From: Hypoxylon rubiginosum
Taxonomy: Eukaryota > Ascomycota > Sordariomycetes > Xylariales > Hypoxylaceae
Reading direction: 5' to 3'
NCBI GenBank assembly: GCA_902806565.1
Contig: CADCXA010000042.1
Coordinates: 62,001 to 126,000, forward strand
DNA: 64,000 nt
The first letter of the stretch is position 1, and each line of letters starts with the position of its first letter. Shown here piece by piece: positions 24,405 to 36,275 of this stretch. The notes beneath the pieces are model-generated. The model ran no database searches. It was not told the DNA's origin and worked only from the letters and a program-made list of their open reading frames with translations. The position numbers and the translations under genes were made by a program.

Positions 24405-25928
24405 GTTTACTTCTCACAATAGGGATCAAGGCTGCTAGCTAAGGCAGGAATATGCGAGGCAGAAGCGCGGAGGCTCGGCACCCCTCGGCGAGATGATGCT
24501 GGAAGATAAGGAGTATTGGAGACAATAACCTCTAACGGCGAAGGTGGGTATGAAGACGGTTGTTTAAAACAGGGTGCACATGAAAAACGCTGTCGAACGG
24601 TGAAAGGAGTGTGAGAGGGCTTCGACACGAGGACGAGAAGGCGAGTATGTAGTAGCTAATCAAATGGATGTTCAAGTTACGTGATACGTTGTCGTTATGA
24701 TATACGCAAAGTACAAGGGGTCTCCGTGTCTTCCTCGTATCTTCTCCAGATCTTCTCCAGATGACTCGAAATATCTTCCAGTGTCTCCCTAGCTACCTAG
24801 GTAGGTATATATCTTGGACAAGGGAGCTGCGGAGATAGAGAAAAGGAATGTCATAGTTGGTAGAGACAAGCAACTCCCTTAAAAACAGGAGGTTGTGAAG
24901 CCTAGAAGGTATTTGTATATAGATATGGCTTTAACTGCTCGGTAAATTCTTACTTGGCCATGCTGTAGTTCGTTCAGGGGTTGATGTTAATATGTTAACT
25001 TTGGGCCACGTCTCTGCTGTTGTTTGCTCAAGGATATAAATAGTCCGCTAAGTCATATGTGAGACGTCGACAACTTAATGCTTCTTGTAACACACGTTTG
25101 TTTAAGGTTAGCTATTCTGCTAACCTCAAAAAGCCTTTGTGATTTTCTACAGTCTATCGTCTTCGAGGGAGGCCATGATAAAATCGTAATATATGTTTTA
25201 AATGTAGACTCACGTCAACCATAAACGAAGATTAACGTAACCAAAGAATTTCAAGACTATATGGCGGCCAAGCAGGAAACGTTGAGCTAACCTCATAAAG
25301 ACTTCATGCCCTAAGCAGGTTGAGCTCAAGTCTTCGAGAGACTTCTCCTTATTCTTACCAAGGTACCACTAACGAGTCTATTAGCCAGTAGGTGCCTAGG
25401 TGGAGAGTTTATATCATTCCTTTCCTTCTTATGAGTAATATTATTCAGAATTCATACGAAATATCATGCCTTTGAAGGGCCTTTCATGGGAACTATTCCA
25501 TTGTATAAGTGAACCTAAGACGGAGACGGAAGACGTTGTTTCTTTAAGCCCCGAGCTTGATAGGTGCATACAAGACTAGCTATACCTCCTTTAAAGTAAT
25601 AAATGCTTATATGCAGTTACTTAGATACATACTTGCATAATTACCCCCTGTCACCAGCTGGACATGGCACACCCTTGTAACAGAGTATGTACATGACCCT
25701 TAATGCAAGGAGCTCTACGATTAGATAAGGCCGAGCGTTGTTTCCGGACTTAAATCACGTCAGAGTTCGAGAATGACCTGAGATTCCTCAACTTCGAAAC
25801 ATCTTCCATACATGGGGGAGGTGGGAATTCCATCTCCATTCGCTCCTTAACTTCACGGAGCGAGCCAGAAGTTCAATCCAACTCCCTATTCCTCTCTTCC
25901 CGGCCAAACTGCCTCTCGTACCGTGACG
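24405..25928. other. Intergenic, 1.5 kb, divergent promoters
   Basis: Spacer between the minus-strand Gln-rich gene and the plus-strand MFS gene. Contains TACCTAGGTA at 24794-24803. A 73-codon minus-strand open stretch at 24407-24628 has no ATG. Nothing else supported. Confidence 0.5.
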
Positions 25929-27668
25929 ATGACGACACCATCCTCAGCCTCCGACCCGTCGCTCGCGCCGCTCCTACGCTCAAATTCATCATCGACGTTG
26001 GGTTCGCCGAGCTCGCAAACCTCCATCAGCGATGGCAGTTCGAATCTGAAGCTCCGGCAAAGGACACGTGCCTTGCGCGCCGTCGCCTTTGTCGTATCCA
26101 TCGTCGCCGCCCTCGGTGCCGGATCCATCACCGTCTTCTCGCTCTACGGCCATCTGTTCCAATCCCGACTACATTACACGCAATTTCAGATCAACGGCAT
26201 TGCTAGCGCCATGAGCATATCGATGTATATTCCGGTCCCGGTAATAGGGTACTTGTGCGACCGCGTAGGGCCTAGTCCGCTGTCATTCTTATCTGCCGTC
26301 CTACTTGGAGGCGGCTACGGACTTGCAGCCGGCATGTACCACAAGGGTCTGGCGGAAGTTAGCGATGGCGTGAAGGGTGTTAAAACTACATTCCCTCCCA
26401 TGATATTTGCATTCATGGTTATTGGCGTTGGTACGTCGGCCTTGTATTTGAGCGCCATCACTACATGCGCCAAAAACTTCGGCAAAGGCAAATACCGAGG
26501 CTTGATGCTGGTCGCACCAATCGCGTCATTTGGTCTTAGTGGAATGGTCCTCAGTCAGATCGGGAGTCGGATCCTCTACGAGACACAACCCGACGGAAGC
26601 AGAGGGGACGTAAATGTCTTCTATTTTTTCCTGTTTCTCTGCGTCCTTCTAGCTGCTCTTGGACTTATTGGCACCTTTACCTTGCGAATTGTCGACGAGA
26701 AAGACCTCATCGACGAAGCGGTAGAAGAACTCGAGAGGAGCGGGCTCCTCGAGGGAAGCGAAGTTTTCCGCCGCAGAGCCGATCAAAATTACGGCACCAT
26801 CGATGGTAACATTGAAGAAGCTGGCCTCATCGACCCGGCAAGGGACGATGATGACGATGACGATGATAATGACAGGCTGAAAAAAGCCTGGCTCCTTAAC
26901 GCCGAGACTAGGAGCTTCTTATCCGACCACACCATGTGGTGGTTTGCTGTCGGATTCTGGCTCATCATCGGGCCAGGCGAAGCCTTCATCAATAATCTCG
27001 GTACCGTCATCGGAACATTGTACTCTCCAACTATGAAGTCGAACGAAACCTCGGCGGCAACTCACGTTTCCATCATGGCTACAGTGAGCACCGTTGCTCG
27101 TCTACTCGCAGCATCGCTTAGCGACCTGCTGTCGCCTAGCCCCCATAGCCAGCACGTACAGACGGGCTTCCCATCTTCCCTTCCACTGCTGAGGCAGAAA
27201 CTGTCTGTCTCACGCATAGCTTTGTTCATTGCCGCCGCCATCATCTTGTCCATCGGAACACTCGTGTTGGCTTCTGGCGTAGTCCAGGACCACGCGGAGC
27301 GTTTTTGGATTGTATCCGGGTCGATTGGAGCCGGCTATGGTGCGGTGTTTAGCTTGACCCCCATTATCGTCACGATGATCTGGGGAGTCGAGAACTTTGG
27401 TACCAATTTTGGCATCATCGCGCTTACACCCGCACTCGGCTCCACGATGTGGGGCCTCATATACTCAGCGGTCTATCAAGCGGGCGCTAGAGATTCGCCT
27501 TCGCTAGTAGGGGGAGCTGACGATGACGACGACGTATTCTGCTTTGGCCAAAAGTGCTACTCATCTACATTCTGGGCTATGACTGTCTCCGTTTGGGTCG
27601 GAGCAGTCATGGTTCTCTGGGCCTGGAAAGGCCGAGATGGCTGGTCTAAGAGAGGGATTGTGATCTAG
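25929..27668 (+). CDS. MCH1: MFS transporter, Mch1-like (monocarboxylate transporter homologue)
   Basis: A single exon of 579 residues from the ATG at 25929. A Ser-rich cytosolic N-terminus of about 50 residues precedes the first membrane span (AVAFVVSIVAALGAGSITVF). About 12 hydrophobic spans follow, split by a long central loop with an Asp run (DPARDDDDDDDDNDR) between the two six-helix halves, as in the fungal Mch1 branch of the major facilitator superfamily. GYLCDRVGPSPL after span 2 corresponds to the MFS loop 2-3 signature. Yeast Mch1 is related to mammalian monocarboxylate permeases but has not been shown to carry monocarboxylates, and is placed at the vacuole; the substrate here is therefore unknown. 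An internal Asp-rich lumenal or cytosolic loop (GGADDDDDVFCFGQKCY) lies before the last span. Confidence 0.85.
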   Translation: MTTPSSASDPSLAPLLRSNSSSTLGSPSSQTSISDGSSNLKLRQRTRALRAVAFVVSIVAALGAGSITVFSLYGHLFQSRLHYTQFQINGIASAMSISMYIPVPVIGYLCDRVGPSPLSFLSAVLLGGGYGLAAGMYHKGLAEVSDGVKGVKTTFPPMIFAFMVIGVGTSALYLSAITTCAKNFGKGKYRGLMLVAPIASFGLSGMVLSQIGSRILYETQPDGSRGDVNVFYFFLFLCVLLAALGLIGTFTLRIVDEKDLIDEAVEELERSGLLEGSEVFRRRADQNYGTIDGNIEEAGLIDPARDDDDDDDDNDRLKKAWLLNAETRSFLSDHTMWWFAVGFWLIIGPGEAFINNLGTVIGTLYSPTMKSNETSAATHVSIMATVSTVARLLAASLSDLLSPSPHSQHVQTGFPSSLPLLRQKLSVSRIALFIAAAIILSIGTLVLASGVVQDHAERFWIVSGSIGAGYGAVFSLTPIIVTMIWGVENFGTNFGIIALTPALGSTMWGLIYSAVYQAGARDSPSLVGGADDDDDVFCFGQKCYSSTFWAMTVSVWVGAVMVLWAWKGRDGWSKRGIVI

Positions 27669-29440
27669 AGCTATATTGTATGCATTTACACTTTTCGTTT
27701 TCAGGTATCACTTTGGATCTTATCATTCAAGTTATTTAATTCACGCGAAGTCTCGCTATACTACATAGTCTCTAGAGGAAAGGTGTAGGAAGACTGCCAC
27801 TTAAGAGCAATATTGGTCCTGAATACATTCAGCTCACCGTCAATGCAACTTGAGAAACGCCGCTCACTTCCGCCACTGCGACACATGTACAAATGACGCC
27901 ACAGGTCTATGAAGAATCTCTTAAAGAATCAACCGAAACTCCATAACTCCGGTCTCAAAGCTCTTGAGCCGGTGAGGTTATCCATGCTCTAGAACAGCGG
28001 CATAGCCTTGGATATGACTTTGGACACTTGTTTAGAATAACGTGATTTGGGTTGTGTCTCATCCCCTATTTCTGTATTAAGGGGCTGGAGAGGATACTCC
28101 GTCATCTGTCCAACAGCCCTGGGCCTTGATGAATAGTATTAGCAAATTTGTCTTATAACTGACCTATAATAAGCACAAATTTCAAATTGAGGTGGTCACA
28201 AAGAAGATGTGCCCTTAGCCTTGTGCCTTGGAACTAACCCAGAATGTGCAACCTTCCTTGTTTGGACTCAGATCGTCGAATCGACGAACCAGAACCCCGC
28301 ACTTCTTTGCTAGATGGGTCACCGGTCACATTATTAAGGATGATGTGCTGCAGTATTACTGTACCTCTCGTCACATAAACGAGTGGTTACGTACTGGCAT
28401 ATATGGCCGCGGGTGCGATTCCTCTATGCCGTCAGCCGAATCCGATCACTCCGGCACTCGTAACTCTCCTATTACACGACATATAGTGGAGGTTTAAATA
28501 TAATACTACGTTCTGCTGCAGGCGTTCATCATGATGGAAAAAAGGCGAAGCTGGATGGATGGATCGTGGTAACTAAATACAGCACGCGGCCAGGTGGGTT
28601 CTCTTAATATTCTTGTCTCTCCTACCACCCTACCACCCTACCAGCTGCAAGGGCGCGACGCGGCCGCCTCTGTGGGAATACGAGCTTGGCAATGTCGATC
28701 CCGCCCCGTCTGCCGCCCGCTGGTGTGACCATTTAAAGAAAAAGGATCTGAGAACGAATCGGGGCTTTTCTTTCCTTCTATAGATCGAATGAAACGTTGA
28801 CACTGCCGGGTAAACCAGCCTCTTTGAACTTGGATCATGATCTTCTCTGTGTTATTCTGTTTCTCTCTTTTCTGATCTCTGGGTACTACTGCGCTGTTAC
28901 GGGGAGGGTCTCTCAATACGAGGTTCGGGTCTTGTGCCTGAAATGGCCATGTGTGATGCGATACGCGGTAGGAGGTAGGTAGGCAGGCATGTAAGGAGGA
29001 GACGAAGGCCAACGACTCCAACTGCAAATCAAAGTCGAGACAGGTCAGCCCAGGAGAGCAGAGTGAACCTAATAACTCGGTGAATGGATAGAGCGAATTC
29101 CAGACGAATAGGTAGTCGGTCGTGGATGTTGGAAAGCGGAGCACCTGCGATGCCTACCTTGTCTCCTATATGCTGCCCAATATCAGATTACTACCACCTA
29201 TACGCTTTTTGTCACGGTGGCAAAAGTTTTTTCGTTCAAGAGACATCGTGCATATAAGACTGAGCTCGTCTCCCTTAGACATTGATCATCGCTTCCCCAG
29301 CTCAGCTCATCTTCAGCTCCCAAGTTTCTTCTTCCCCAGCCACACCAAGTCATTCGTTTTGAACAGCCCAGCTCCACCTATCTACCTACCTAAACACTCG
29401 AGTCTCATATATCACCCTACTACCACTACTGTACCAAAAA
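27669..29440. other. Intergenic, 1.8 kb
   Basis: No gene supported. The stretch at 28620-29140 is open on the minus strand for 168 codons but shows no family resemblance or splice context. The right end (about 29270-29440) is CT- and CCA-rich and is probably the leader of the secreted-protein gene. Confidence 0.5.
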
Positions 29441-30088
29441 ATGCAGCTTGCCACCACAGTCCTCGCCCTCTCGGCCGCCGGCCTCGCCCTCGCGGCCCCG
29501 CTGTCGATGGCGGCGGACGCGGCGGAGTGGACGATCGAGGGCCTGTCGCGGACGTGCGACGACGCGGACGCGGCGTGCCTGTGGACGTTCGTGATCGACA
29601 CGGCGGAGGAAGGGGTGGCGGTGACGCCGGCCAACTACACGGTCAACGCGACGGACGCGGCGCCGGCCTCGCAGGCCATCGGCGGGCCCCAGGTCTTCGG
29701 CAACTATACAGTGACTAGTACGTGGTCTGGGCAGTTCGGGCCCGGGGAGGGGTTTACTACGCTCTCGGTTATCGACTACGCGAAGGGGCTGATTGTGTAT
29801 CCTGCTGTGAGTGTTGTGTTGTCTTTACTGCCTACCCCCGTTCCCCGATCCGTTCGTCTCTTTGTATACTCTCCCCCCTGGGTCCTCTAGAGTTAGGATC
29901 TAGGTAGGAGGACGTTGGGACTCGCGAGATTCATGAGCCACGATATGTTGGGACTGGGTTTGGCCAAACCTTTAGGAATCTGTTGATAGTTACTAACTCC
30001 GATATGCTTATAGTACAAGGACACGCAGCTGCCCAACGGCCAGGTTGTCACGCCTGACCAGAGCTACCCCGTCCAGAACATCCCTTAA
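29441..30088 (+). CDS. Small secreted protein
   Basis: Two exons, 29441-29806 and 30014-30088, joined by a 207-nt GTGAGT...TATAG intron; 146 residues. A signal peptide is clear (MQLATTVLALSAAGLALAAP, cleavage about residue 19-20). The mature part has EWTIEGLSRTC, then C39 and C46, three N-glycosylation sequons (N65, N69, N88) and the run WSGQFGPGEGFTTLSVIDY. The second exon supplies YKDTQLPNGQVVTPDQSYPV and the stop. I recognise the layout (signal peptide, WTI...RTC...C.WTF, FGPG..FTTLSV, final PDQSY) from a widespread ascomycete family of uncharacterised small secreted proteins. Biochemical function is unknown; an extracellular role, possibly at a plant or substrate surface, is only inference. 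Exon 1 is much richer in G+C than its flanks. Confidence 0.8.
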
Positions 30089-30592
30089 GGGGAGACGAGC
30101 AGAGCCGTTGGCAATATGGAAAGAGAACCTAACGGGATTAAAAGTCTTGTATTATGACTCGGGTGAAGTAATAGCAGAGCAATACTGTTTATACATACAT
30201 AGTAATGTCCGATGTAACGAATATAATAACACGAACTACTCACTTTGCGCAATTCTATAATAATGCTAACTGAAGGGGCCATATAACATACTAGAAAGAG
30301 TTATCCATGTAACACTCACATGAAGTACCAATGGTTATGATGCCAACTCTTCCAGGAAGATATGTCGTTTCATACATTTCTAGAACAATGCCTAAACTCG
30401 TTAGACTGCTCCAAGAGATCACCGTCGACACCTAAACACCGATGGAAGCGTTGTCTAATGGATAAGCTCCACTGGTTTCTGGGTATAACTCTTTTATATT
30501 GAATGCAGACTTTTTTCTTGGACCTGAACCAATAAACCTTTTTTCTTCTTTTTTATCAATGCACATAAAATCCGAAGTCTAAACGCCATTCC
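30089..30592. other. Intergenic between convergent genes
   Basis: AT-rich 3' flanks of the secreted-protein gene and threonine synthase. No gene or structured element seen. Confidence 0.5.
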
Positions 30593-32236
30593 CTATGCCA
30601 AGCCCTTGAGCTCTTCCTCTACCTGCCTTTTGACTATCTCCCTAACCGCCTTCCAGTCGTTGACGACGTCCGTGACCCTCTTCTCCTTGGCCTCCAGCCC
30701 CAGAAACTCCGGCGGCAGCACCTTCTCCTCGAAGCTGAACCCGGCCTCGTCCTTCAGCGCGAGCTCGACCGCGCCGGCGAACTTGGCCGGGTGCGCGGTC
30801 GACAGCGAGATGTGCGGGTCCTGGGAGCGGTCCATCGACCGCAGCGCCGCCGTCACGCCGATGGCCGAGTGGGGGTCCAGGACGTAGTCGACCTTCCGGA
30901 AGCAGGTCTTGATGGTGTCGACCGTCTGCGAGTCGCTCACCCGCTCGCTCTCGAAGTCGCGCTTGGCGCTGGCGTGCACGTCCTGGTAGACGGGGCCGAA
31001 GCCGCCGCTGGACTTGAGCTCCTTCATCCAGGACGAGACCTCCTGGCCGGCCTGCTTCCGGTTCCACTCGTCGTCCATCCCGGCGACGGCGGCGAACTCG
31101 TAGGCCAGGAACCAGAGCAGCCGCTCGAAGTTGCTCGAGACCAGAATGTCCATCGCGGGACTCAGCGTCTCTTTGACGCCCTCTTCGTGCGCCTCGACAC
31201 CGTCAACCGCCAAGCCTCCTTTTGCCTCCTCGCCCTTGGCGGGCTTCTTCTCGTACCGTCCGGTCTTCCAGAACCTGTCGAGGATGTCGTTCTCGTTTGT
31301 TGCGATAACCAATTTCCCGATGGGAAGGCCCATCCTGTGGGCAAAGTAGCCAGCTAAGATGTCGCCGAAATTACCGCTAGGTACGACATAGCGAACCTTG
31401 TCACCGAGTGTTAAACCCGACGACTTCACAAGTGAAAAGTAGGAGTAGAAGTAGTAGACGATCTGCGCGAGAATCCGGGCCCAGTTGATCGAATTCACCG
31501 CGCCCAGGTTAAAAGTCGAGTTGATATCCGGATCGGCAAACAAAGCCTTCACTATGTCTTGGCAATCGTCAAACGTACCTTTGACTGCTAAGTTGTGGAC
31601 GTTGGCGTCTAGGACGGTGGTCATTTGCGCCTCCTGGACGGGGCTGACCCTGCCTTTGGGATGAAGAATGAACACCGATACGTCCTTCTTGCCCCGGAGC
31701 CCGTAGATGGCTGCCGACCCGGTGTCACCACTCGTGGCGCCAACCACGGTAAGGTGATGTCGGTCGGTGCCCGTCTTTCCTACATTCTTTCTCACTAGGA
31801 AGTATTCAAACAGGTTGCCTAGAAATTGTAAGGCAACGTCCTTGAATGCGAACGTAGGTCCGTGGAACAGTTCGAGGAGGTATAAGTTGTCGTGAAGATG
31901 CCTTAACGGGGTGGTCTCGGGAGCGCGGAAGGTCGAGTAGCTTCGGTCGATGATGCCCTTGAGGTCGTCGCGGGGAATCTCAGACGGCGCTATGTACAAA
32001 GACAAAACTTCGAGGGCGAGGTCGGGGAAGGACAGGTCTTTCCAGCTCTGCCAATTGGTCGCCTCGGGGACCGCTTCGGGTATGTATAGCCCGCCGTCGG
32101 TGGCCAGGCCTTTCAAGACGACCTCCTCGAAGGACAAGTCGTAGTCGTCGCCTCTAGTGCTCAGATAGCGCTGAGAAGCATTACGCGAGTCCGCGGCGTC
32201 GTCGGTTGCCGTCTGGCCATTGGTTCCGTTCGACAT
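30593..32236 (-). CDS. THR4: Threonine synthase
   Basis: A single exon of 547 residues. Converts O-phospho-homoserine to threonine with pyridoxal phosphate, the last step of threonine synthesis in the cytosol. Visible: N-terminal YLSTRGDDYDLSFEEVVLKGLATDGGLYIPE, typical of class I fungal threonine synthases; the PLP lysine Lys132 in GPTFAFKDVALQ; the phosphate-binding GATSGDTGSAA and PSGNFGDILAGY loops; and a C-terminal domain ending PPEFLGLEAKEKRVTDV. Length fits the fungal family. The start at 32236 follows a normal context. The 3' part of the gene (about 30620-31170) uses almost only C/G-ending codons, while the 5' part is mixed, and this produces a long random open frame on the opposite strand. 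Confidence 0.97.
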   Translation of the reverse strand: MSNGTNGQTATDDAADSRNASQRYLSTRGDDYDLSFEEVVLKGLATDGGLYIPEAVPEATNWQSWKDLSFPDLALEVLSLYIAPSEIPRDDLKGIIDRSYSTFRAPETTPLRHLHDNLYLLELFHGPTFAFKDVALQFLGNLFEYFLVRKNVGKTGTDRHHLTVVGATSGDTGSAAIYGLRGKKDVSVFILHPKGRVSPVQEAQMTTVLDANVHNLAVKGTFDDCQDIVKALFADPDINSTFNLGAVNSINWARILAQIVYYFYSYFSLVKSSGLTLGDKVRYVVPSGNFGDILAGYFAHRMGLPIGKLVIATNENDILDRFWKTGRYEKKPAKGEEAKGGLAVDGVEAHEEGVKETLSPAMDILVSSNFERLLWFLAYEFAAVAGMDDEWNRKQAGQEVSSWMKELKSSGGFGPVYQDVHASAKRDFESERVSDSQTVDTIKTCFRKVDYVLDPHSAIGVTAALRSMDRSQDPHISLSTAHPAKFAGAVELALKDEAGFSFEEKVLPPEFLGLEAKEKRVTDVVNDWKAVREIVKRQVEEELKGLA

Positions 32237-33286
32237 CGTTGGGATTGGTATGTGCAGCCAAAGGCAATGGCTAGATATCTAGGTAAAGTGTCTAGCAATC
32301 TCTCCAAGTTCCCTCCGAGGGTGCGTCTCGCCTTGGAGATGACGAGATGACCAAGAAAAATAGGAAAAATAGGAAAAAAAAACCGAGCCGAGTTCGGCTG
32401 GTCCCTTAGTTCGAAATCTACCCCGCGCTAACCTGATCAAGATAGAATACACCGAAGAATAGTTGGGGTACCTAGGTACTGGAAGGGAGGCGATAGTGGG
32501 GAAACAAATCATCCAATCAGGCTTTTGCTGTGACCTCTTACCTTCAATGTTGTAAATCGTACACACTCATACGGTCCAAGGTCACAGTCATCTCGGCCTG
32601 CGTTATTACAGCTTTCTATGGAAACCACTTTTGGTTGTCCTTTTATTCATTTGTTATCACATTGCTCTCTTTTCAAACAGCCGAGTATTGTTGAAAATTT
32701 GTTCGACATTAACAGCTTAGCCTCATAAACTCGGACTCGGACTCGGACATTTGTTATTCTTATGATAACTACACAGATATGGAGTTACTGAAAACATGGA
32801 CACCTCAGTGGTGCTATCATACTATTGCCACCAGTATTATATATTTTGTTACTTGTCTTCGTTACTTGTCTTAAAGACACCTAACAATCATCATTAACAA
32901 ATGGACAATATCTAAAAGGTTCATTTACCAAGAGATTGGAGAGAGGTCTTGGCAGTGACTTGTATTAGGAATGTGGAGCGACGGAGCCCTGTATTAGCCG
33001 CTATGCCCAGGAGGTGACAGGGTGATAACAACACCTTAATATCTCCGGCTTAGATCAGCTACGTCGGTACCTGTCTCGCCGATATCCCAATGTTGGTCAT
33101 TCATTTCATCTGCTCAACTCACTTTTCGACTTCAACTCGTCTCCTTCAATATGTGTTCAATTCTATATACTATATGTATATGTACCAGGTAGAAACTGTT
33201 TTGAAAGTCGCCGATAGTCGTGAAAGGTTTATAACTTATCCCGTTCCTCCACAATCGTTGTCCGCGACCATTAGGTGCTAGCTACG
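32237..33286. other. Intergenic, 1 kb, divergent promoters of THR4 and the OPT gene
   Basis: Contains the perfect palindrome GTACCTAGGTAC at 32468-32479 and a CTCGGACTCGGACTCGGAC triplication near 32729-32748. No gene supported. Confidence 0.5.
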
Positions 33287-35773
33287 ATGGCCCCCGATAG
33301 AGGAAGCGTCGAGTACTCGGCGCCTCCCTATATAACCGACGCCGAAGAAGATGTCAAGCATCTGCCCGAGGGCCGATCGTTCACAGTCCGGGGCATCGCC
33401 GCCGGCCTGCTTGTTGGACTTATTTTGGTCTGTTCGAATATGTACTTTGGCCTACAAACTGGATGGGTTAGTATGAGTAAGTGTTAAGACGAACCCTCAC
33501 ATAAGACAGGAGTGAGTGCGTAACTAAGATATAATATAGTGACGATGCCTGCTAGTCTGCTCGGCTTCGGTATATTCAAAGCTCTGTCGCGTCATCTCAC
33601 CTTCCCGTTCTCGCCTGTGGAAAATGTACTCGTACAATCTGTAGCGGGTGGAATGGGCATCATGCCTCTCGGTTGTGGATTTGTCGGTGTAGTAAGTAAC
33701 GCCGGACTCGACAAGAGGATATTCCGTGAATTACCTGATTTAACTCTCGTCTAGTTGCCCGCTATGGGGTTGCTTGAGTCATCAGAGCAGGGCCCCATAA
33801 ATCTGAGTATGTGGAAGCTCATTGTCTGGTCTCTGGGCCTCTGCTATTTTGGTGTTGTCTTCGCCGTCCCATTGTGAGCTATATATCACTCCAGTGTTGG
33901 CTGAGAGTGTCTCTAACCTCCTTAGGCGACGTCAAGTGATTATTAGAGAGCAGCTCAAGTTTCCAAGCGGGTTCAGTACCGCGGTCCTTATCGGGGTACT
34001 TCACGGCAAGGGACAGACTCAAAATAGCGGCGCCCTAGATCCATCCAAAGCCGCGACGTTTGGTAGTCTAGCGCTTGAGAACCAATCCCTTATACAGACC
34101 GAAGGTGCTGATGTCGAGGGCGATATAATCGACCCAACCGAAGAACCTCCACGCGTCGAGTCCGTAAAGGACTATAGTTGGAATTCTAATATTCGACTGC
34201 TTCTGATCGCGTTTGGGATTTCTGGCCTCTACACTCTCTGCACCTATTTCTTCCCCGGGCTTCGTAGTCTTCCTATTTTTGGAACAGTGGCTGCGAATCC
34301 TTGGCTTTGGGCTCTAAACCCAAGTCTAGCGTATGTTGGCCAGGGTATCATCATGGGTCCTTCTACGACTATACATATGCTTCTTGGTGCTGTTGTGGGC
34401 TGGGCAATTTTGTCTCCCCTTGCAAAATACCGAGGTTGGGCCCCGGGACCAATCGATAACTGGGAAACTGGTAGTAAGGGTTGGATTGTCTGGACATCAC
34501 TAGCTATTATGCTTGCAGATGCTGTCGTCAGTCTGGGCTACATTGCTCTCCGCCCTCTCGTGAAACGCGCGCCATATATCCTCATATATATTAAGCGACG
34601 ATTCCAACAGGGTGGTCTCAAGGGCCTATTTGTTCGCGAACGCAACGGCTATATTCCTGTCCGCAGTAGCGAAGATGATCCAAGACCTTCTGTCGCGACA
34701 AGAAGCTCGGAGGATGCTGATACTGTACCACATCTACCAAGCCCGGCAGTTGAACGTAGGGATCCCTTTGATGCCCAGCCGGTACACTCCCAACGAACCT
34801 GGGATGAAGACGATGCCCCTCCTGACCAATTGGTGGGGAATAAGACCGTTGGTATTGGTCTTGTTGTATCAGTTCTTATTTGCATTGCTAGCGTCCACAT
34901 AACATTCGGCAACTTGGTTCCTCTATACGCAACTATCATAGCTGTCCTGATGGCCATGATCTTGAGCATAATGGGAGTTCGAGCCTTAGGCGAGACAGAC
35001 TTGAACCCTGTTTCTGGAATCAGCAAATTGGCCCAGCTCTTCTTTGCCTTGATCATCCCGCAAACCCACAAATCGAGCGTACTCATCAATCTGGTAGCCG
35101 GTGCCGTCTCAGAAGCTGGTGCGCTACAGGCAGGAGATCTCATGCAAGACCTCAAGACAGGACATCTACTAGGGGCATCGCCCAAAGCGCAGTTTTGGGG
35201 CCAGATGATCGGTGCAACGGTGGGAGCTGTTGTCAGTGCGTTTGTCTATAGGTTGTATACTACAGCCTATGACGTGCCGGGCGAACTATTCGAGGTACCT
35301 ACTGCCTACGTGTGGATCTCCACGGCGAGGTTGGTTACCGGAAAGGGGCTACCGTACATGGCGAGGGAGTTTGCTATTGGTGCTGCTGTTCTCTTCGCCG
35401 TCTTGACTGCTCTACGTACCAAGGCAGTTGGGAAGAGCTGGCATGCCTATATACCTGGCGGAATAGCCGTCGCAGTTGGTAAGAACGTTCTGATACTGCA
35501 CAGCGAGCCCGAAATGCTAACTACGTCCCAGGCATGTACAATGTCCCGTCTTTCACCTTAGCAAGAACGATAGGGGGGCTTATCAACTGGTATTGGAGGA
35601 TCTATTTACGAAAGGCGGATACTCCGCTTATCGTCCTTGCATCGGTAAGTCTCATCTTGATGCGAGCTCATAGAGTACAGCTGACGTGGCAAATTTAGGG
35701 CTTTGTCCTGGGAGAGGGTTTCTTGAGCATTGTAAACCTGATATTACAGAGCTTCCAAGTTCCTCATCTATGA
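33287..35773 (+). CDS. OPT-family oligopeptide/metal-chelate transporter
   Basis: Six exons: 33287-33476, 33540-33691, 33755-33873, 33926-35478, 35532-35644, 35699-35773; 733 residues. All five introns are short GT-AG (52-63 nt) and in phase. Protein features: acidic N-terminus (YITDAEEDVKHLPEG), first span GIAAGLLVGLILVCSNMYFGLQTGW, which is the OPT N-terminal signature, GFGIFKAL, then RREQ-type helix (RRQVIIREQLKFPSG) and SAVLIG-like segment, NPSLAYVGQGIIMGPSTTIHM, a long hydrophilic loop (about 34640-34830), and the C-terminal LMQDLKTGHLLGASPKAQF with GLINWYW and GFVLGEGF. This arrangement fits the yellow-stripe-like/PTR-type arm of the OPT superfamily. Members move oligopeptides, glutathione or metal-chelates across plasma or vacuole membranes; the substrate cannot be told from sequence. 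Confidence 0.92.
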
Positions 35774-36275
35774 TAGGATTCAGCAATTAAAGGAGTTACT
35801 GACACATTTACCATAAAATTCCAGCATTTAGTCTGTGGTATATGTTTACGTGTTCTTGGCCCGTACGTCCTTACAAGCTTCCCACGTTTATGTAGTGATT
35901 CGAAGGTACGGCATATAAGGTAGGGAGCAAGTAATATGTTGGTAGCATAGTTTAGGAACATATAGACAGCATTAGTATCGTACATACATAGTTCTATCTT
36001 CATTATTAGCCATTTATAATGACTATAACATCTATCTTGAGTAGATTTACTATAATTTCACGATTCTAAGATCTCTATGACATAGATATAAACATGGCCG
36101 ATCCAAGCCGGAGCCGTAGCTTACTGAGCTTCGTTTCGAATCCCCGCAATTGGTGTCCCACCTATCCGGCGCGGGGTTTTAAGATATCGGCATTCCACAC
36201 TCGGACGGACCAACCTAACAAAGTCTTGTACCTCACATCGCAAGTGGTTAGAGATACCCTGATACCCTGGCCAAG
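35774..36275. other. Intergenic, leader of dienelactone hydrolase with a uORF
   Basis: The left part is AT-rich. An ATG at 36094 in good context (AACATGGCC) opens a 62-codon frame that ends at 36282, overlapping the hydrolase start codon at 36276. Confidence 0.5.

Noticed and set aside
24407..24628. 73-codon upstream ORF controlling the Gln-rich gene
   Set aside because: The frame has no ATG; it could only be an extra exon or use a non-ATG start.
28638..29144. 168-codon minus-strand frame in the large spacer
   Set aside because: No signal, domain or splice context; composition like the surrounding spacer.
30791..31357. 188-codon antisense frame inside THR4
   Set aside because: Caused by uniform C/G third positions of THR4 on the other strand.
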